A stretch of DNA of 64,000 bases. It comes from Bacillota bacterium (GTDB taxonomy: Bacteria; Bacillota; Clostridia; Lachnospirales; Lachnospiraceae). The stretch lies in the NCBI GenBank assembly GCA_023402845.1, contig JAEYFP010000008.1, forward strand, positions 1 through 64,000, read 5' to 3'. Below the pieces are notes generated by a model. It ran no database searches and was not told the DNA's origin. It was given only the letters and a program-made list of their open reading frames with translations. Positions 43,889-53,335 of this stretch are shown here, piece by piece (positions within the stretch are counted from its first letter, which is position 1; every line of letters starts with the position of its first letter). A program made the translations under genes and the position numbers.

Positions 43889-45265
43889 TCAAACCTGAAC
43901 CTGTAAGAATTTATTCTCACTGTAACCTGCCTTCCAACAGTTTGGATCTGGAGCGTATAGTTCTTCCGTAACAAACTGTTTTGAGGCAAAACATCCCGTA
44001 CCGCAGACAGGAAGATGCTCACAGGAATTACAGACCGGATTGATCAAACTTTGCTTCGGCTGCATAATCTCTTGTATACGGGATGATGACCACATTTTTT
44101 TTAGGGAAATTTCCTTAAAATTTCCAACAGTAAGTGCAGGAATGCCGGCAACTTTTTCACATAGTGGATAATCTCCGTTTGATAATATGGTAAAAGAACG
44201 ATAAAAAGCGCCGCACATTACAATATCTTCACTGCTCTTCCAACCACGCGGCGGAAATACGGTGGATACATTCATGGCGTTCTTTATCTGCTCCTTCTTT
44301 TCCTCTACGATATCCGAAACAGCTTGTTCCTGTTCTCTGCTTAGGAAAAATCGATTATCTCCCCTTCCGGCAAAGCAAAGATCGTAACGGTCGATAATCA
44401 GCTGAGATACTCCAAGCTTATAGCATTCCTCTATTAACTCCCCTGCATCCCCCATGGTTTGAGGGAGGATAACTGCTTTGATATGAACTTTGATCCCCCG
44501 TTTAACCAAACTTCTTATCCCGAACTTTACGATCGGCAGGGTATCTTTCGCAGCAGTCAGCCTGTCATGTACAAAATCATAAGGAGAATCCATGCTGATC
44601 TGCACGAATGGCTGTTTCAGACGGACCAATTGTTCTACTGCCTCCTCGTTCATCTGACTTCCGTTCGTACAGATATACACAAGAATGTCATGGCGGTGCA
44701 GTGCCTCCAAAATTTCAAAAAAATGAGGGTGCAGCATGGGTTCTCCTCCGGTAAGCGTACATTTTACAATGCCCATATCCGCAGCCTGTTCAATTAGTTC
44801 CAGCCATTGGGAAAGAGAAAGTTCCTCTTCTGTTTTACCGGAACCGGAACTATTATAACAATAGATGCATCGAAAATTACACTGCTTCGTTAATACGAGT
44901 ACCATTTCAACCGGAGTTTTATATCTATCTTTTGAAAGACTGAGATCGGGAACATATAAAAAACTCTGCGGAGAATACCTCACTTGCGGTTTACATTCTT
45001 TTTCCCTATGCCAATCGATGCAAATATAGCGTTTATCAAAGGTCTCTTCTAAAAAAGCCTCTGCTTTCTCATAGTTCCACCGAAATACTTCTGAAATAAT
45101 ATAGGTAAGCTCACTTGTTGAGAATTCACCCGTGCAATGAGCTAATATAAAAGCTTCCGCCGGGCTTATAATCACTCCGTAGTCATACAGCAGTTCTGTG
45201 ACCCAGCAAAAGGCAGGCAGCCTTTTTAGCCGGGCTGTATTTTTAAGTTTTGGATATTTCTCCAT
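43889..45265 (-). CDS. Radical SAM-SPASM enzyme 3 of the RiPP cluster
   Basis: A 458-residue radical SAM protein, first of the three downstream of the precursor. N-terminal PqqD-like domain (IISPAEAFILAHCTGEFSTSELTYIISEVF), SAM motif CNFRCIYC, GGEPMLHPHF, and SPASM cysteines in CEKV, CNSCEHLPVCGTGC and DPNC. Enzymes 1 and 3 share the motif KLVLDRFD/QLIIDRYD and CAAFRRS/CGAFYRS. The upstream 230 bp show no other ORF. Confidence 0.88.
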   Translation of the reverse strand: MEKYPKLKNTARLKRLPAFCWVTELLYDYGVIISPAEAFILAHCTGEFSTSELTYIISEVFRWNYEKAEAFLEETFDKRYICIDWHREKECKPQVRYSPQSFLYVPDLSLSKDRYKTPVEMVLVLTKQCNFRCIYCYNSSGSGKTEEELSLSQWLELIEQAADMGIVKCTLTGGEPMLHPHFFEILEALHRHDILVYICTNGSQMNEEAVEQLVRLKQPFVQISMDSPYDFVHDRLTAAKDTLPIVKFGIRSLVKRGIKVHIKAVILPQTMGDAGELIEECYKLGVSQLIIDRYDLCFAGRGDNRFFLSREQEQAVSDIVEEKKEQIKNAMNVSTVFPPRGWKSSEDIVMCGAFYRSFTILSNGDYPLCEKVAGIPALTVGNFKEISLKKMWSSSRIQEIMQPKQSLINPVCNSCEHLPVCGTGCFASKQFVTEELYAPDPNCWKAGYSENKFLQVQV

Positions 45266-45496
45266 ATTGATTCCCTTGCCCTTAAAATTTTTGATAGCCT
45301 GTTCCGTACCGGATGAAATGATAGATCACTTCACTTATCATGAATTGATTCTATTCCAAATTAATAAGATCGAAATGTATTCTTTCAACCTCCTATACCA
45401 CGAATCGCCTTAGAGAAATCTTCCCAGCACAGGGAAATTGACTGTAGCAATTTTATGTAGTTTTATTTCACAATCTACAGCAGGCAAACTCTGTTA

Positions 45497-45733
45497 TTAA
45501 TATGCAATTGATGTAATAGTACATCCGCCCTGGCACTTACTAGGTGTTTGGTCAGGTACACAAAAACTGGATATCGCCTGACAAGCATTACAACAAATAG
45601 GACTGTTCAATGCTGCATTGATAGCAGAATGCTGTGCATCAATATCTTTTTCTTTTGCATTGCTCAGATGGGCAATTACATCCTGGTAGCTTGTTATAAG
45701 ATCATCAATTTTCTTCTTACTGTCATTAGACAT
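45497..45733 (-). CDS. Putative six-cysteine RiPP precursor peptide
   Basis: A 78-residue peptide with AGGAGG upstream. Residues 1-43 are a charged, helical leader-like part (KKKIDDLITSYQDVIAHL...); residues 44-78 are a small-residue-rich core with cysteines 47, 48, 51, 58, 67 and 71 and a run of Gly, Thr and Ser (KCQGGCTITSIAY). Length, bipartite composition and position before three radical SAM enzymes identify it as the likely substrate. No leader peptidase or exporter gene is seen nearby. A sactipeptide- or ranthipeptide-like product is inferred. Confidence 0.75.
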   Translation of the reverse strand: MSNDSKKKIDDLITSYQDVIAHLSNAKEKDIDAQHSAINAALNSPICCNACQAISSFCVPDQTPSKCQGGCTITSIAY

Positions 45734-45795
45734 ATGAAATACCTCCTGATTTATATTCTATTGTTTAAAAGAGATTCTTTGATCCCTGTGCTGTA

Positions 45796-46932
45796 CTAAA
45801 TTTGCGGCAATAACTGCCGAAAAAATTCCAGATGCCGCTTCACCGCTTCTATATGGTTATCATAATCCTTCCTGCGGCTGCTGTTTGCCCAGTCTCCTAC
45901 ATTATAAGCCGGCAACGGTTTTTCTGCAGCGTCATCCTGGCGGATCAATGCTTCCCATTCACAGCTTTGATCCAGCCTTCTGGTAGCCAAAATCGGCAGT
46001 ATCTTATCATTATAGTCTTCCGGAATATTTTCCGGATCAAACGTTCTGTCCTTAGAAACACACTCCATGGCATAAACCATCTGGTGAAATGCTTTTGCAA
46101 ACATCTGCGTATTATCCCGTATAAGTTCTGACGAGGCATTATTACTTTGATAAAACGGTGAATATTTGAGCTTAATACAACCGTAATCTGCAAGACTGCC
46201 TACTCGGGCATGAGCAAGATAACTGATACCGGTCCAAAGCCTCTCGGTAGGAAAAACAGCTGGCGGAGTCGTGGCAAATTTTAAGTCGTCCAGATTATCC
46301 TTTGTGATTAGTTTTGTGTTATCGTTTATGGAAGCACGGCACCATTGTCCATTTGTATCAATAAATATACCCTTTTGCATTAAAACTTCATTCGCACTCA
46401 TAAGAGGGATTCCTAAAAATCCTGAATGAGCCCAGCTATCAGCCAGTATATGCATGCGTATTCCAATCAACTGTAAAAAAAACGGTTCATTTTTCCATTT
46501 TCTAAGATCCTCCACATAAGCCTTTATTGTATTACTGCAAGGAATGCATAATAGCCGAAAAGCCTCTAACTCCTCCTTTTGCATAACCCAGCCTATATTT
46601 TTTTGTTCGCTTGCCCCTTCATAGCATATTTGTCCTTTGTCATTACCCGGTGGAAAATGAAATGCTATCCAAATCTCAACAAATTTCTGCATTTGCCCGT
46701 CATCCCATGGCTTCTGCTGTAGAAAATAGCCCCCCAACTCTACCATAGACATGCAGGTCACTGCCTGCTTGCCAAAAGAGGGTTTTTCTTTTAAATGATA
46801 GGTATCCAAAAAATCCAATGTCAAATCATCCACCAGCTGGGCAGAACGGGCAATCGTCAACGCTTGTTCCGGTGTAAACTTAGCATAGCGAGCGGCAAGA
46901 TAAGTTGCATAATAATGAAAATCCAGATTCAT
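45796..46932 (-). CDS. DUF6765-like protein upstream of the RiPP precursor
   Basis: A 378-residue soluble protein beginning MNLDFHYYATYLAARYAKFTPEQAL, with HILADSWAHSGFLGIP around residue 170. The spaced His and Asp residues (DFHYY, HILADSWAH) look like metal ligands of the S1/P1-nuclease or phospholipase C-like all-helical hydrolases; I relate it to DUF6765 without certainty. It is the first gene of the cluster, 62 nt before the precursor. It may be a protease-like maturation factor or unrelated. ATG 46932 has GGAGG 9 nt upstream. Confidence 0.6.
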   Translation of the reverse strand: MNLDFHYYATYLAARYAKFTPEQALTIARSAQLVDDLTLDFLDTYHLKEKPSFGKQAVTCMSMVELGGYFLQQKPWDDGQMQKFVEIWIAFHFPPGNDKGQICYEGASEQKNIGWVMQKEELEAFRLLCIPCSNTIKAYVEDLRKWKNEPFFLQLIGIRMHILADSWAHSGFLGIPLMSANEVLMQKGIFIDTNGQWCRASINDNTKLITKDNLDDLKFATTPPAVFPTERLWTGISYLAHARVGSLADYGCIKLKYSPFYQSNNASSELIRDNTQMFAKAFHQMVYAMECVSKDRTFDPENIPEDYNDKILPILATRRLDQSCEWEALIRQDDAAEKPLPAYNVGDWANSSRRKDYDNHIEAVKRHLEFFRQLLPQI

Positions 46933-46965
46933 TGTTATCATCCTCCATAAAAATCAGCAAAAAAA

Positions 46966-47004
46966 TAACCAGTTGGTAAAGCGTTACCGACTGGTTATAT
47001 TATA
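46966..47004 (-). promoter_or_regulatory. RiPP cluster promoter with large inverted repeat
   Basis: A TATAAT -10 box (46999-47004, minus strand) without a clear -35 is followed at once by a 32-bp inverted repeat (46966-46997: AACCAGT-TGGTAA with TTACCG-ACTGGTT, one mismatch). Its position over the start site suits a repressor operator or a 5' RNA hairpin. The rest of 46933-47259 shows no gene. Confidence 0.6.
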
Positions 47005-47274
47005 GTAATTTTTGTAATCTTCTGTTGTATATTTGCCTATGATGCAAATATTTGACATGTTCTGCTAATATGAAGTCTAAACGGTTAACCTTTGTCTGTA
47101 GGATAGCCTTCATAATCAACTGTACCTATGCAGATAAGATTTTCCATATTGCTAAGCATATCTCACGGTGAAATAAAGTACTCTTCCATTTCGTAAGCAC
47201 ACTATTACCCGTATCTTCAAGCCAAATAATATTTTTGGTACAATACCTTTAAATCTACTTTGGAGGTATTATTT

Positions 47275-47595
47275 ATGAATTCATCAAAAAAGGAATTTTG
47301 GCAGTCTAATATCAATGACTACCGATCCAGTGGGCTCACTGCCGAAAACTGGTGTCAGACACATAATCTTTCTGTATCTGCGCTTTGTTACTGGATCACA
47401 AAATTCAATAGGGAATCGTTATCGCAGGACGTTGAATTAACTTCGTCTTTTGCAAAAGTGGATATTTCAAAGCTGGCTTCATTCTCTCTAAACGGCAGCG
47501 CCTCGGTTACGATCAATCTTGAAATATTAGTTTCTGATAACTGCCACCCAGAGCTATTGGCAAATATAATCGGCATTCTTACTACCTATGCTTGA
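47275..47595 (+). CDS. IS66 accessory protein TnpA
   Basis: A 106-residue protein from ATG 47275 (GGAGG upstream): KEFWQSNINDYRSSGLTAENWCQTHNLSVSALCYWITKFNRE is the TnpA helix-turn-helix region of IS66 elements. It appears intact, but the following tnpB is frameshifted and tnpC truncated, so the element is dead. Confidence 0.8.
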   Translation: MNSSKKEFWQSNINDYRSSGLTAENWCQTHNLSVSALCYWITKFNRESLSQDVELTSSFAKVDISKLASFSLNGSASVTINLEILVSDNCHPELLANIIGILTTYA

Positions 47596-47939
47596 GTTTA
47601 CTTTCGAGGCAACGGTTTATATTTCCTGCGCAGCGACCGACCTGCGAAAAAGCTTCAACGGACTTTCTGCTATCATAAAACTGAAATATAAGCTCGATCC
47701 ATACTCAAAGTGCATGTTTGCATTCTGTAATCGAAACCGATCCCTGATTAAGATTCTGCAATGGGATGGTTCCGGTTTCTGGCTTCATATGAAGCGTCTC
47801 GATCGTACAACTTCCGCTGGCCAGACACGCCGGATGAGGTACAAAAAGTATCAATGCGTGAGATGCGATGGCTCTGTGAAGGCCTATCGATTAACCAAAA
47901 ATCAGCCTTCAAAGAACAGTATTCCAAGCTCATAATCTA
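47588..47939 (+). pseudogene. IS66 Orf2 (TnpB), frameshifted
   Basis: The frame reads the TnpB motifs ATDLRKSFNGLSAII and IKILQWDGSGFWLHMKRLDR, then loses one base near 47810; the other frame continues FRWPDTPDEVQKVSMREMRW to a stop at about 47937. One nucleotide is missing relative to the intact family sequence. Confidence 0.8.
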
Positions 47940-48072
47940 AGGGCTTTGTCACTTCGCAAAATGCCGATAATCACTTGATTTTTGAGCATTTTTCGGCAGT
48001 ATTCCTTTGCGTTTTCTGCTATAATATACGTATGAAGAATATGAACGAAACACCTATTTTACAGAAGAACAA

Positions 48073-48265
48073 TTGGGTCAGATGAGCCCTGATCATCTTC
48101 GTCAATTATGTCTGCTCATGAGCACTCAGATGAAAAAGCAGGAGGAACAAATAAAATCCCAGGAAAACACCATCAAGCTTAAGGAGGAAAAGCTTCACGA
48201 ACTGGAGTTTCTCAACACCATGCTGCGCGAACAGCTTACCCTTGCACAAAGTAGCCGGAAAGAAA
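48073..48265 (+). pseudogene. IS66 transposase (TnpC) N-terminal fragment
   Basis: About 65 codons of TnpC (SPDHLRQLCLLMSTQMKKQEEQI, then LNTMLREQLTLAQSS) are followed abruptly by unrelated sequence near 48265. The coiled-coil N terminus is recognisable; the catalytic domain is missing. Together with tnpA and tnpB this is the 5' half of an IS66 element. Confidence 0.7.
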
Positions 48266-48269
48266 GTAA

Positions 48270-48489
48270 ACGATCTTTCCGTATTCGAGGTAGAGACTGT
48301 GGAGTATATAAAATCTGATATGAGATCCTTTGTTAACTGTGTCCCTTGATAACCACTATAATAAAAGTAATGGTCAAAATGCTGCAGTATCCGCTCCTGT
48401 GTAATAAACTTGAATCCGGCAGTACGCTGAAGTGCAATGTATGATTGGATCTGGTTAGAGACGGTGCTTTTCCATGTATAATCTTTCAT
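48270..48489 (-). pseudogene. Tyrosine recombinase N-terminal fragment
   Basis: On the minus strand a core-binding domain start is read (KDYTWKSTVSNQIQSYIALQRTAGFKFITQERILQHFDHYFY) that is cut at about 48270 by the IS66 fragment. It resembles one of the integrases of recombinase-trio elements. Confidence 0.55.
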
Positions 48490-48590
48490 CAGTAAGCCCC
48501 TCCTTCATCGGGATCAAGCGCACACTGACGCAGACTCCCCACATCAATCTTAAGATAAATCTTATGACAAGCTTTACATAAGTACTATTA

Positions 48591-48930
48591 CCATCAGATG
48601 GAGGAAGCATTCAAAACGATCCGGCGTAAAGATAAAATATCTGCCTCTGTCATTCCGGAGGTGTCTGCCAAATGAAAAAGAAAAACTATGACTATCTGTT
48701 TTTTTCAAAGACAAGGGATTTCCTGGATATATATCTTGAAAAACAGTGTAGCCTCAGCACTCATACTGTTAAAGCCTATCGGGATGCATTAACTGTATTT
48801 CGCCGATATGTTCTAAATCAAGGGGTGCCTATAAAAACCTTTGGCTTTGAAGACTGCACCCGTGATTTTATGTTGGGATTCATGGAGTACCTGCAGAGGG
48901 AATACTATGAAAAGTCTTCCTGTAATTATG
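48591..48930 (+). pseudogene. Two tyrosine recombinase fragments in tandem
   Basis: A C-terminal tail (MEEAFKTIRRKDKISASVIPE, stop at 48673-48675) overlaps the start of a second recombinase at 48672 (YDYLFFSKTRDFLDIYLEKQ, then SLSTHTVKAYRDALTVFRRYV), which breaks off near 48925. The overlap of two integrase genes is typical of elements with adjacent integrases. Both are incomplete. Confidence 0.55.
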
Positions 48931-49110
48931 GACATTTTCAACACCTCCCTTCTGGCCGCTACGCATTGGATCACAGTAGTAGAGGCTACAGCGTTGAAAT
49001 TCACTGATTCCAGTCTCCAGGCTCTCAGGATCGCCAAATTCGGAACCACGGTCAGTTAATACGTATTCGAACAAGGAAACGAATTCAAGACGGATTTTCA
49101 TTGACAAGTA
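48930..49110 (-). pseudogene. IS30-family transposase fragment
   Basis: The minus strand reads EYVLTDRGSEFGDPESLE...YYCDPMRSGQKGGVENVH, the DDE catalytic region of IS30 transposases (D of TDRGSEF and E of GGVEN). Both ends are missing. Confidence 0.7.
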
Positions 49111-49150
49111 AACATGCGATATGATAAAATGACTTTCGTTGGTACTATAC

Positions 49151-49223
49151 GCTGACGTGGCACAGTCGGTAGCGCACCTCATTGGTAGTGAGGAGGTCAT
49201 GGGTTCGATTCCCGTCGTCAGCA
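49151..49223 (+). tRNA. tRNA-Thr (GGT anticodon)
   Basis: A 73-nt cloverleaf: acceptor GCTGACG/CGTCAGC, anticodon stem CCTCA/TGAGG with loop TTGGTAG (anticodon GGT), T arm GGGTTCGATTCCC, discriminator A. CCA is not encoded. Debris of mobile elements ends just upstream of this gene, a common tRNA-flanking pattern. A terminator follows. Confidence 0.9.
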
Positions 49224-49232
49224 GGAGCAAAA

Positions 49233-49275
49233 AGCATTCCAAAAGTTTTGAAAGAACTTTCGGAATGCTTTTTTT
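49233..49275 (+). terminator. Terminator after tRNA-Thr
   Basis: AGCATTCC (49233-49240) pairs with GGAATGCT (49262-49269), with an inner AAAGTT/AACTTT stem and T-run to 49275. Confidence 0.88.
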
Positions 49276-49311
49276 CCGTTAGCAATAATCGTTGCAGATC
49301 AAGTTGATCCG

Positions 49312-51306
49312 CTACATATTAAATTTTCTGATTCCATCCATGAGATTATGTGTGCTGGCCTTCATTTTGGAAACGATCTCCTGGACTTCACCCGTTTTCC
49401 TGTTTGTATCAGAAATCCGATTCGCAATCTCTGTCGTTCCCGATGCTCCTTCATTTGCTGCAATCGCAACACCATCGACAGCACCCAGAACATTTTTTAT
49501 GGCCTCCATCAGTTCCGTTGACGTATCACCGAATTCTGTGACCAGGTCATGCACATATATCGCATCTTCCCTATATTGGTCCGCAACCTCGGTTAATACT
49601 TTATAATCATTTACAATATCTGTTGATACAAATTCCAAAACATCACCGGCACACCCGGACAGCCTGTCCACGGAGCCGGTTACCCGCGCGGTGGTTTCCT
49701 GAATCTTAAGGACCGCATCTTTCGATTGCTCCGCAAGGCCTCTGATTTCATCCGCCACAACAGCAAATCCTCTTCCTGCCTCCCCGGCTCTTGCCGCCTC
49801 AATGGAAGCATTCAAGGCAAGGAGATTTGTCTGTGATGTGATCTGCATAATCACTCCCGAAAGCACATCAATCTCTTTCACAACCTTTGCCTCTTCCAGT
49901 GCCAATTCCAGCTTCTCACTTGTGCTTTTTAAAGCCTCACTTGCCTTTGCCTGTGAAATAGTTACATTCTCCTTCGTCTGTTCGGCCCGCTGATTTATCA
50001 CGGCAGCTTTTTTAACACCTTCTTTAGACTTTCCGGCAATTAACTGAACTGCTTTTTCTATCTCCTGAGAGGCCGCCGCCATCTCTTGGGAGGATGCCGC
50101 AGTTTCTTCCATACCCGCTGCAAGCTCCTCTGTTGTAGCAGAGATTTCTCCGATATTACCGTATAACACGCTTACATTTTGGACAACCCGCTCCACATCT
50201 CCTTCTATTGCCTCTGATTCCTGCTTCACTCCGGCAATCAGCTCCCTCAATGAGTTTTTCATATCATTGATACCGTTGGACATATTTCCCAGTTCATCTT
50301 TTCGCAGCAGCTTTTTTGTCTCAATCTCCCGCGTAAAATCTCCTTTTGCAATATTACGAATATCCCTTTCCAACTCCTTGATTGGTTGAAAGGAGTGATG
50401 CATCAGCCGCTCGATTACGACTCCTGTCACAAGAATAATGACAGCAAACGAAATAAACAAATTTACGACTAAGCTTCTCAAATCCTGCAGCGCCTCCTGC
50501 TCACTTACAGCAACAACAATGCTCCATCCTGCGCTGCCGATGGGCATATAACTTCCGATCATTTCGTCACCGTTCACCACATAGGAAAATGTTCCTCTTT
50601 CTCCGGAAACAATCTGCTCCTGCAGCTCCTCCAGATTCATTCCCTCCATTTCCTTAATCTGTTTCGTAACTAATGAATCATCCGCATGCGCCAAAAGCGT
50701 ACCATCCGTATTATTTACCAGATAAGCATAGCCGGTTTCTCCATATTTAATTTTTTTTATAACTTCCGTTATAGTTTCAAGGCTCACATCGCCGGCAAGC
50801 ACACCCGATACGCCGCCGTTCCCGTTATTGAGCTTCGTCGCCGCCGAAACTACTATTTTTCCCGTCACCAGATCCAGATAGGGTTCTGAAAATCCTCCGC
50901 TTTCCCGGCTCTCGCCAAACCCGTACCAGTCACGTGCCCTTGGATCATAATCAGACGGCACGTCCCAGCCGGAGCCGTCAATCATTGTTCCGTCGTCTAA
51001 TCCGATATATAAATCCGAGAAATTTGTATTTTTCTCCAATATGCCGCTAAGGTATTCCTGTCGATCCGCATCCTTAATATCAGCTATCTGTAAAATATCC
51101 CTTGTGTCATTTATGTATTGGAGCTGAACATTTATCCAGCCGTCAATTTCGTTTGCGCTTGCCTCTGCGGTCCGCTCCAGTTCAACAACTGTATTCTCGG
51201 TGATAATCCGCTTTGCATAATAATAACTGATAACAGAAATCAGTCCCAAACCTATGATTGTAACCGGTACAAGAATGAACAGAATCTTAGTTTTTAAACT
51301 TCTCAT
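49312..51306 (-). CDS. Methyl-accepting chemotaxis protein with Cache-type sensor
   Basis: A 664-residue receptor: membrane helix 1 (about 8-30), extracellular dCache-like domain (31-280; [31 protein letters not shown] and [11 protein letters not shown] are typical ligand-pocket motifs), helix 2 (about 283-303), HAMP (304-360) and signalling domain with tip [46 protein letters not shown] preceded by coiled coil. ATG 51306 has AGAGGAGAG upstream; longer frames start in the untranslated region. Cache domains often bind amino acids or carboxylates. It is unlike the receptor in the asparagine synthase element, which has a helical sensor. Confidence 0.9.
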   Translation of the reverse strand: MRSLKTKILFILVPVTIIGLGLISVISYYYAKRIITENTVVELERTAEASANEIDGWINVQLQYINDTRDILQIADIKDADRQEYLSGILEKNTNFSDLYIGLDDGTMIDGSGWDVPSDYDPRARDWYGFGESRESGGFSEPYLDLVTGKIVVSAATKLNNGNGGVSGVLAGDVSLETITEVIKKIKYGETGYAYLVNNTDGTLLAHADDSLVTKQIKEMEGMNLEELQEQIVSGERGTFSYVVNGDEMIGSYMPIGSAGWSIVVAVSEQEALQDLRSLVVNLFISFAVIILVTGVVIERLMHHSFQPIKELERDIRNIAKGDFTREIETKKLLRKDELGNMSNGINDMKNSLRELIAGVKQESEAIEGDVERVVQNVSVLYGNIGEISATTEELAAGMEETAASSQEMAAASQEIEKAVQLIAGKSKEGVKKAAVINQRAEQTKENVTISQAKASEALKSTSEKLELALEEAKVVKEIDVLSGVIMQITSQTNLLALNASIEAARAGEAGRGFAVVADEIRGLAEQSKDAVLKIQETTARVTGSVDRLSGCAGDVLEFVSTDIVNDYKVLTEVADQYREDAIYVHDLVTEFGDTSTELMEAIKNVLGAVDGVAIAANEGASGTTEIANRISDTNRKTGEVQEIVSKMKASTHNLMDGIRKFNM

Positions 51307-51438
51307 GGGGTCTCTCCTCTTTCGTCGTATCTTGTTATCCGGTAGAATACCAAAAACAACTTCTGTTGTCAATTACCCATTTTGTACCATTGTTGGCTTT
51401 AATTAATTACAGACTGCAAGGCAGCTATCGGCATAAAT

Positions 51439-52077
51439 TCAGGTGGGAAGCCGGTGATGCACCACCCTCTTGATTTTAGACTTGGTCCGCTGTAATGCAT
51501 TATCCGTGGACTTTTCATCCCGTCCGAGCACGCGTGCAATCTGCACATAACTCATTCCGGTAATATATAAGTCCAGCACCTGCTTTTCAAACGGGCTTAA
51601 CGCATGTTCAATCGCCTGCTCCAGGCCTTCGATATTTTCCTGATCAATCAGCAGCTCCTCCGGACTTTTATCCGCCACCGACTGCAGTGCTTCAATTAAA
51701 TATGCTTCCTCACCTTCATTCCCTGTCATATTACTGTAAATGGAAACATAAGTATTGAGCGGCGTATGCTTCTGCCTGCGGGAAGCCTGCACGGCAGTAT
51801 ACATCTGCCGGGATATGCACAGATCCGCAAATGTATGAAAGCTCGCATCCCTGCCGATGTCATAATCCCGCAGAGCCTTAAAAAGCCCGATCATACCCTC
51901 CTGAATCAAGTCCTCGGTATCGGCTCCCAGAATAAACATCGCCTTTGCCTTGCTTTTTACAAGGTTTTTATACTTATCCATAATAAAATCAGTGATTTCC
52001 GATTCCCCGTCATGCAGCCTGACTATCAGCTCTTCGTCAGGAATATCGGCGTATTTTTCATTCAACATATCATACAC
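51439..52077 (-). CDS. sigH: RNA polymerase sigma-H (Spo0H)
   Basis: A 212-residue sigma-70-family factor: region 2 (FIMDKYKNLVKSKAKAMFILGADTEDLIQEGMIGLFKALRDYD, then FHTFADLCISRQMYTAVQASRRQKHTPLN) and region 4 (LSPFEKQVLDLYITGMSYVQIARVLGRDEKSTDNALQRTKSKI). The sequence and its place beside rlmB-mrnC-cysS, a conserved Firmicute neighbourhood, identify sigma-H, the early sporulation sigma factor. The start is GTG at 52077, or ATG three codons later. Confidence 0.92.
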   Translation of the reverse strand: MYDMLNEKYADIPDEELIVRLHDGESEITDFIMDKYKNLVKSKAKAMFILGADTEDLIQEGMIGLFKALRDYDIGRDASFHTFADLCISRQMYTAVQASRRQKHTPLNTYVSIYSNMTGNEGEEAYLIEALQSVADKSPEELLIDQENIEGLEQAIEHALSPFEKQVLDLYITGMSYVQIARVLGRDEKSTDNALQRTKSKIKRVVHHRLPT

Positions 52078-52110
52078 CCATTTAGAAATAAAAGTGTGCT
52101 TCTCTCCTTT

Positions 52111-52848
52111 TTACCCGCGCTGCCGTACAATCTCATAGGCCAGTACCCCTGCCGCAACAGAAGCATTCAGAGAATCAATCTCTCCCTTCATCGGTATTGC
52201 CGCCGTGAAGTCACATTTTTCCTTTACAAGCCGGCTGACGCCGTCGCCTTCACTTCCGATTACAAGTCCGATCGGACCTTTTAAATCCAAACGATACATC
52301 AGCTCACCATCCATATCCGCACACACGAACCACAAACCTTTTTTCTTTAAATCCTCTATCGTCTTGCTCAAGTTTGTCACCTTGGCAACCGGCGTATAGT
52401 TAAGCGCACCCGCAGACGTTCTGGCAACCGTTGCCGTCAGGCCGACCGCCCTGTTTTTCGGTATGATGACGCCATGTGCCCCCGCAAGATTAGCCGTTCT
52501 GATGATTGCACCGAGATTATGCGGATCTTCAATATTATCCAGTAAAATTAAAAATGGGGCTTCCCCCTTTTCCTCTGCCCGCTTTAAAAGATCCTCGACC
52601 TCCGCATATTCATAGGCGGCTGCTTGTGCAATAACCCCCTGATGATGGCCTGTCCGGCTCATCTGATCAAGCCGCTCTTTATCCACAAACTTTAAGATCG
52701 CATCTGTTTTCTTTATTTCACGCTTAATCGTACTGATCGGCCCATCCTGACAGCCGTCTAAGATATAAAGCTTGTCAATCGGCTTCCCCGCACGCAGCGC
52801 CTCTATTACTGCATTTCTTCCTTCTATCAGGTATTCTTCGTATGCCAT
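52111..52848 (-). CDS. rlmB: 23S rRNA (guanosine-2'-O-)-methyltransferase RlmB
   Basis: A 245-residue SPOUT methyltransferase: L30e-like substrate domain (EEYLIEGRNAVIEALRAGKPIDKLYI), then the trefoil knot with LLDNIEDPHNLGAIIRTA, GLVIGSEGDGVSRLVKEKC and PMKGEIDSLNASVAAGVLAYE. It modifies a 23S rRNA guanosine. ATG 52848 follows GGAGGAGTT closely, 13 nt after mrnC. Confidence 0.93.
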   Translation of the reverse strand: MAYEEYLIEGRNAVIEALRAGKPIDKLYILDGCQDGPISTIKREIKKTDAILKFVDKERLDQMSRTGHHQGVIAQAAAYEYAEVEDLLKRAEEKGEAPFLILLDNIEDPHNLGAIIRTANLAGAHGVIIPKNRAVGLTATVARTSAGALNYTPVAKVTNLSKTIEDLKKKGLWFVCADMDGELMYRLDLKGPIGLVIGSEGDGVSRLVKEKCDFTAAIPMKGEIDSLNASVAAGVLAYEIVRQRG

Positions 52849-52861
52849 AACTCCTCCAATA

Positions 52862-53326
52862 CTACTCTTTCTGTACACAATCTACACCAACCTTGATCAG
52901 CTCCACAAGGCGAGCTGTCCGTCCCTTTAAATACAAATATCCGATCAGCGCTTCTAAACCCGTCGCCTTTTTGTAGTCGGAATGGGTCGCATTTTTTGCG
53001 ATCGTATTAGACTTTGCATTGCGCCCGCGCCGCAGAATATTTTGCTCCTCCTCCGACAAAAGCGGAAGCAGAAATTCCGCCATACGCGCCTGTGTCGCCG
53101 CCTTTACAAGTGCGCTTGTCTTTTTATGCAGCATATTGGCAGGACAATTAGCTTGTTCCACAACGACTGTTTTTATGACAATATCAAACACACTGTCACC
53201 GATATAGGCAAGCGTCAGGGGGGAATAGGAATTAGCGTTTATCTCTTTTAACGCAAACTGCTCCTGAATATTTTCCAGCATACCGATCTGCCCCATCTTT
53301 TCTCCGTCCTCCGGCATTTTATACAT
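52862..53326 (-). CDS. mrnC: Mini-ribonuclease III (23S rRNA maturation)
   Basis: A 154-residue RNase III domain without the double-stranded RNA-binding domain. LTLAYIGDSVFDIVIKT holds the catalytic Asp, and ATGLEALIGYLYLKGR the second acidic motif. It matures 23S rRNA ends in Firmicutes. GAAGGA precedes the ATG, 9 nt after cysS; the order cysS-mrnC-rlmB is conserved. Confidence 0.93.
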   Translation of the reverse strand: MYKMPEDGEKMGQIGMLENIQEQFALKEINANSYSPLTLAYIGDSVFDIVIKTVVVEQANCPANMLHKKTSALVKAATQARMAEFLLPLLSEEEQNILRRGRNAKSNTIAKNATHSDYKKATGLEALIGYLYLKGRTARLVELIKVGVDCVQKE

Positions 53327-53335
53327 GGTTCCTTC

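Noticed and set aside
45300..45400. Small ORF starting with TTG between the precursor and radical SAM enzyme 3
   Set aside because: The start codon lies directly on the AGGAGG sequence, leaving no spacing, and the 16-residue product shows no RiPP features.
47095..47200. Minus-strand protein-like scraps upstream of the IS66 fragment
   Set aside because: Short segments read like protein but are split by stops and match no family I know; too weak to annotate.
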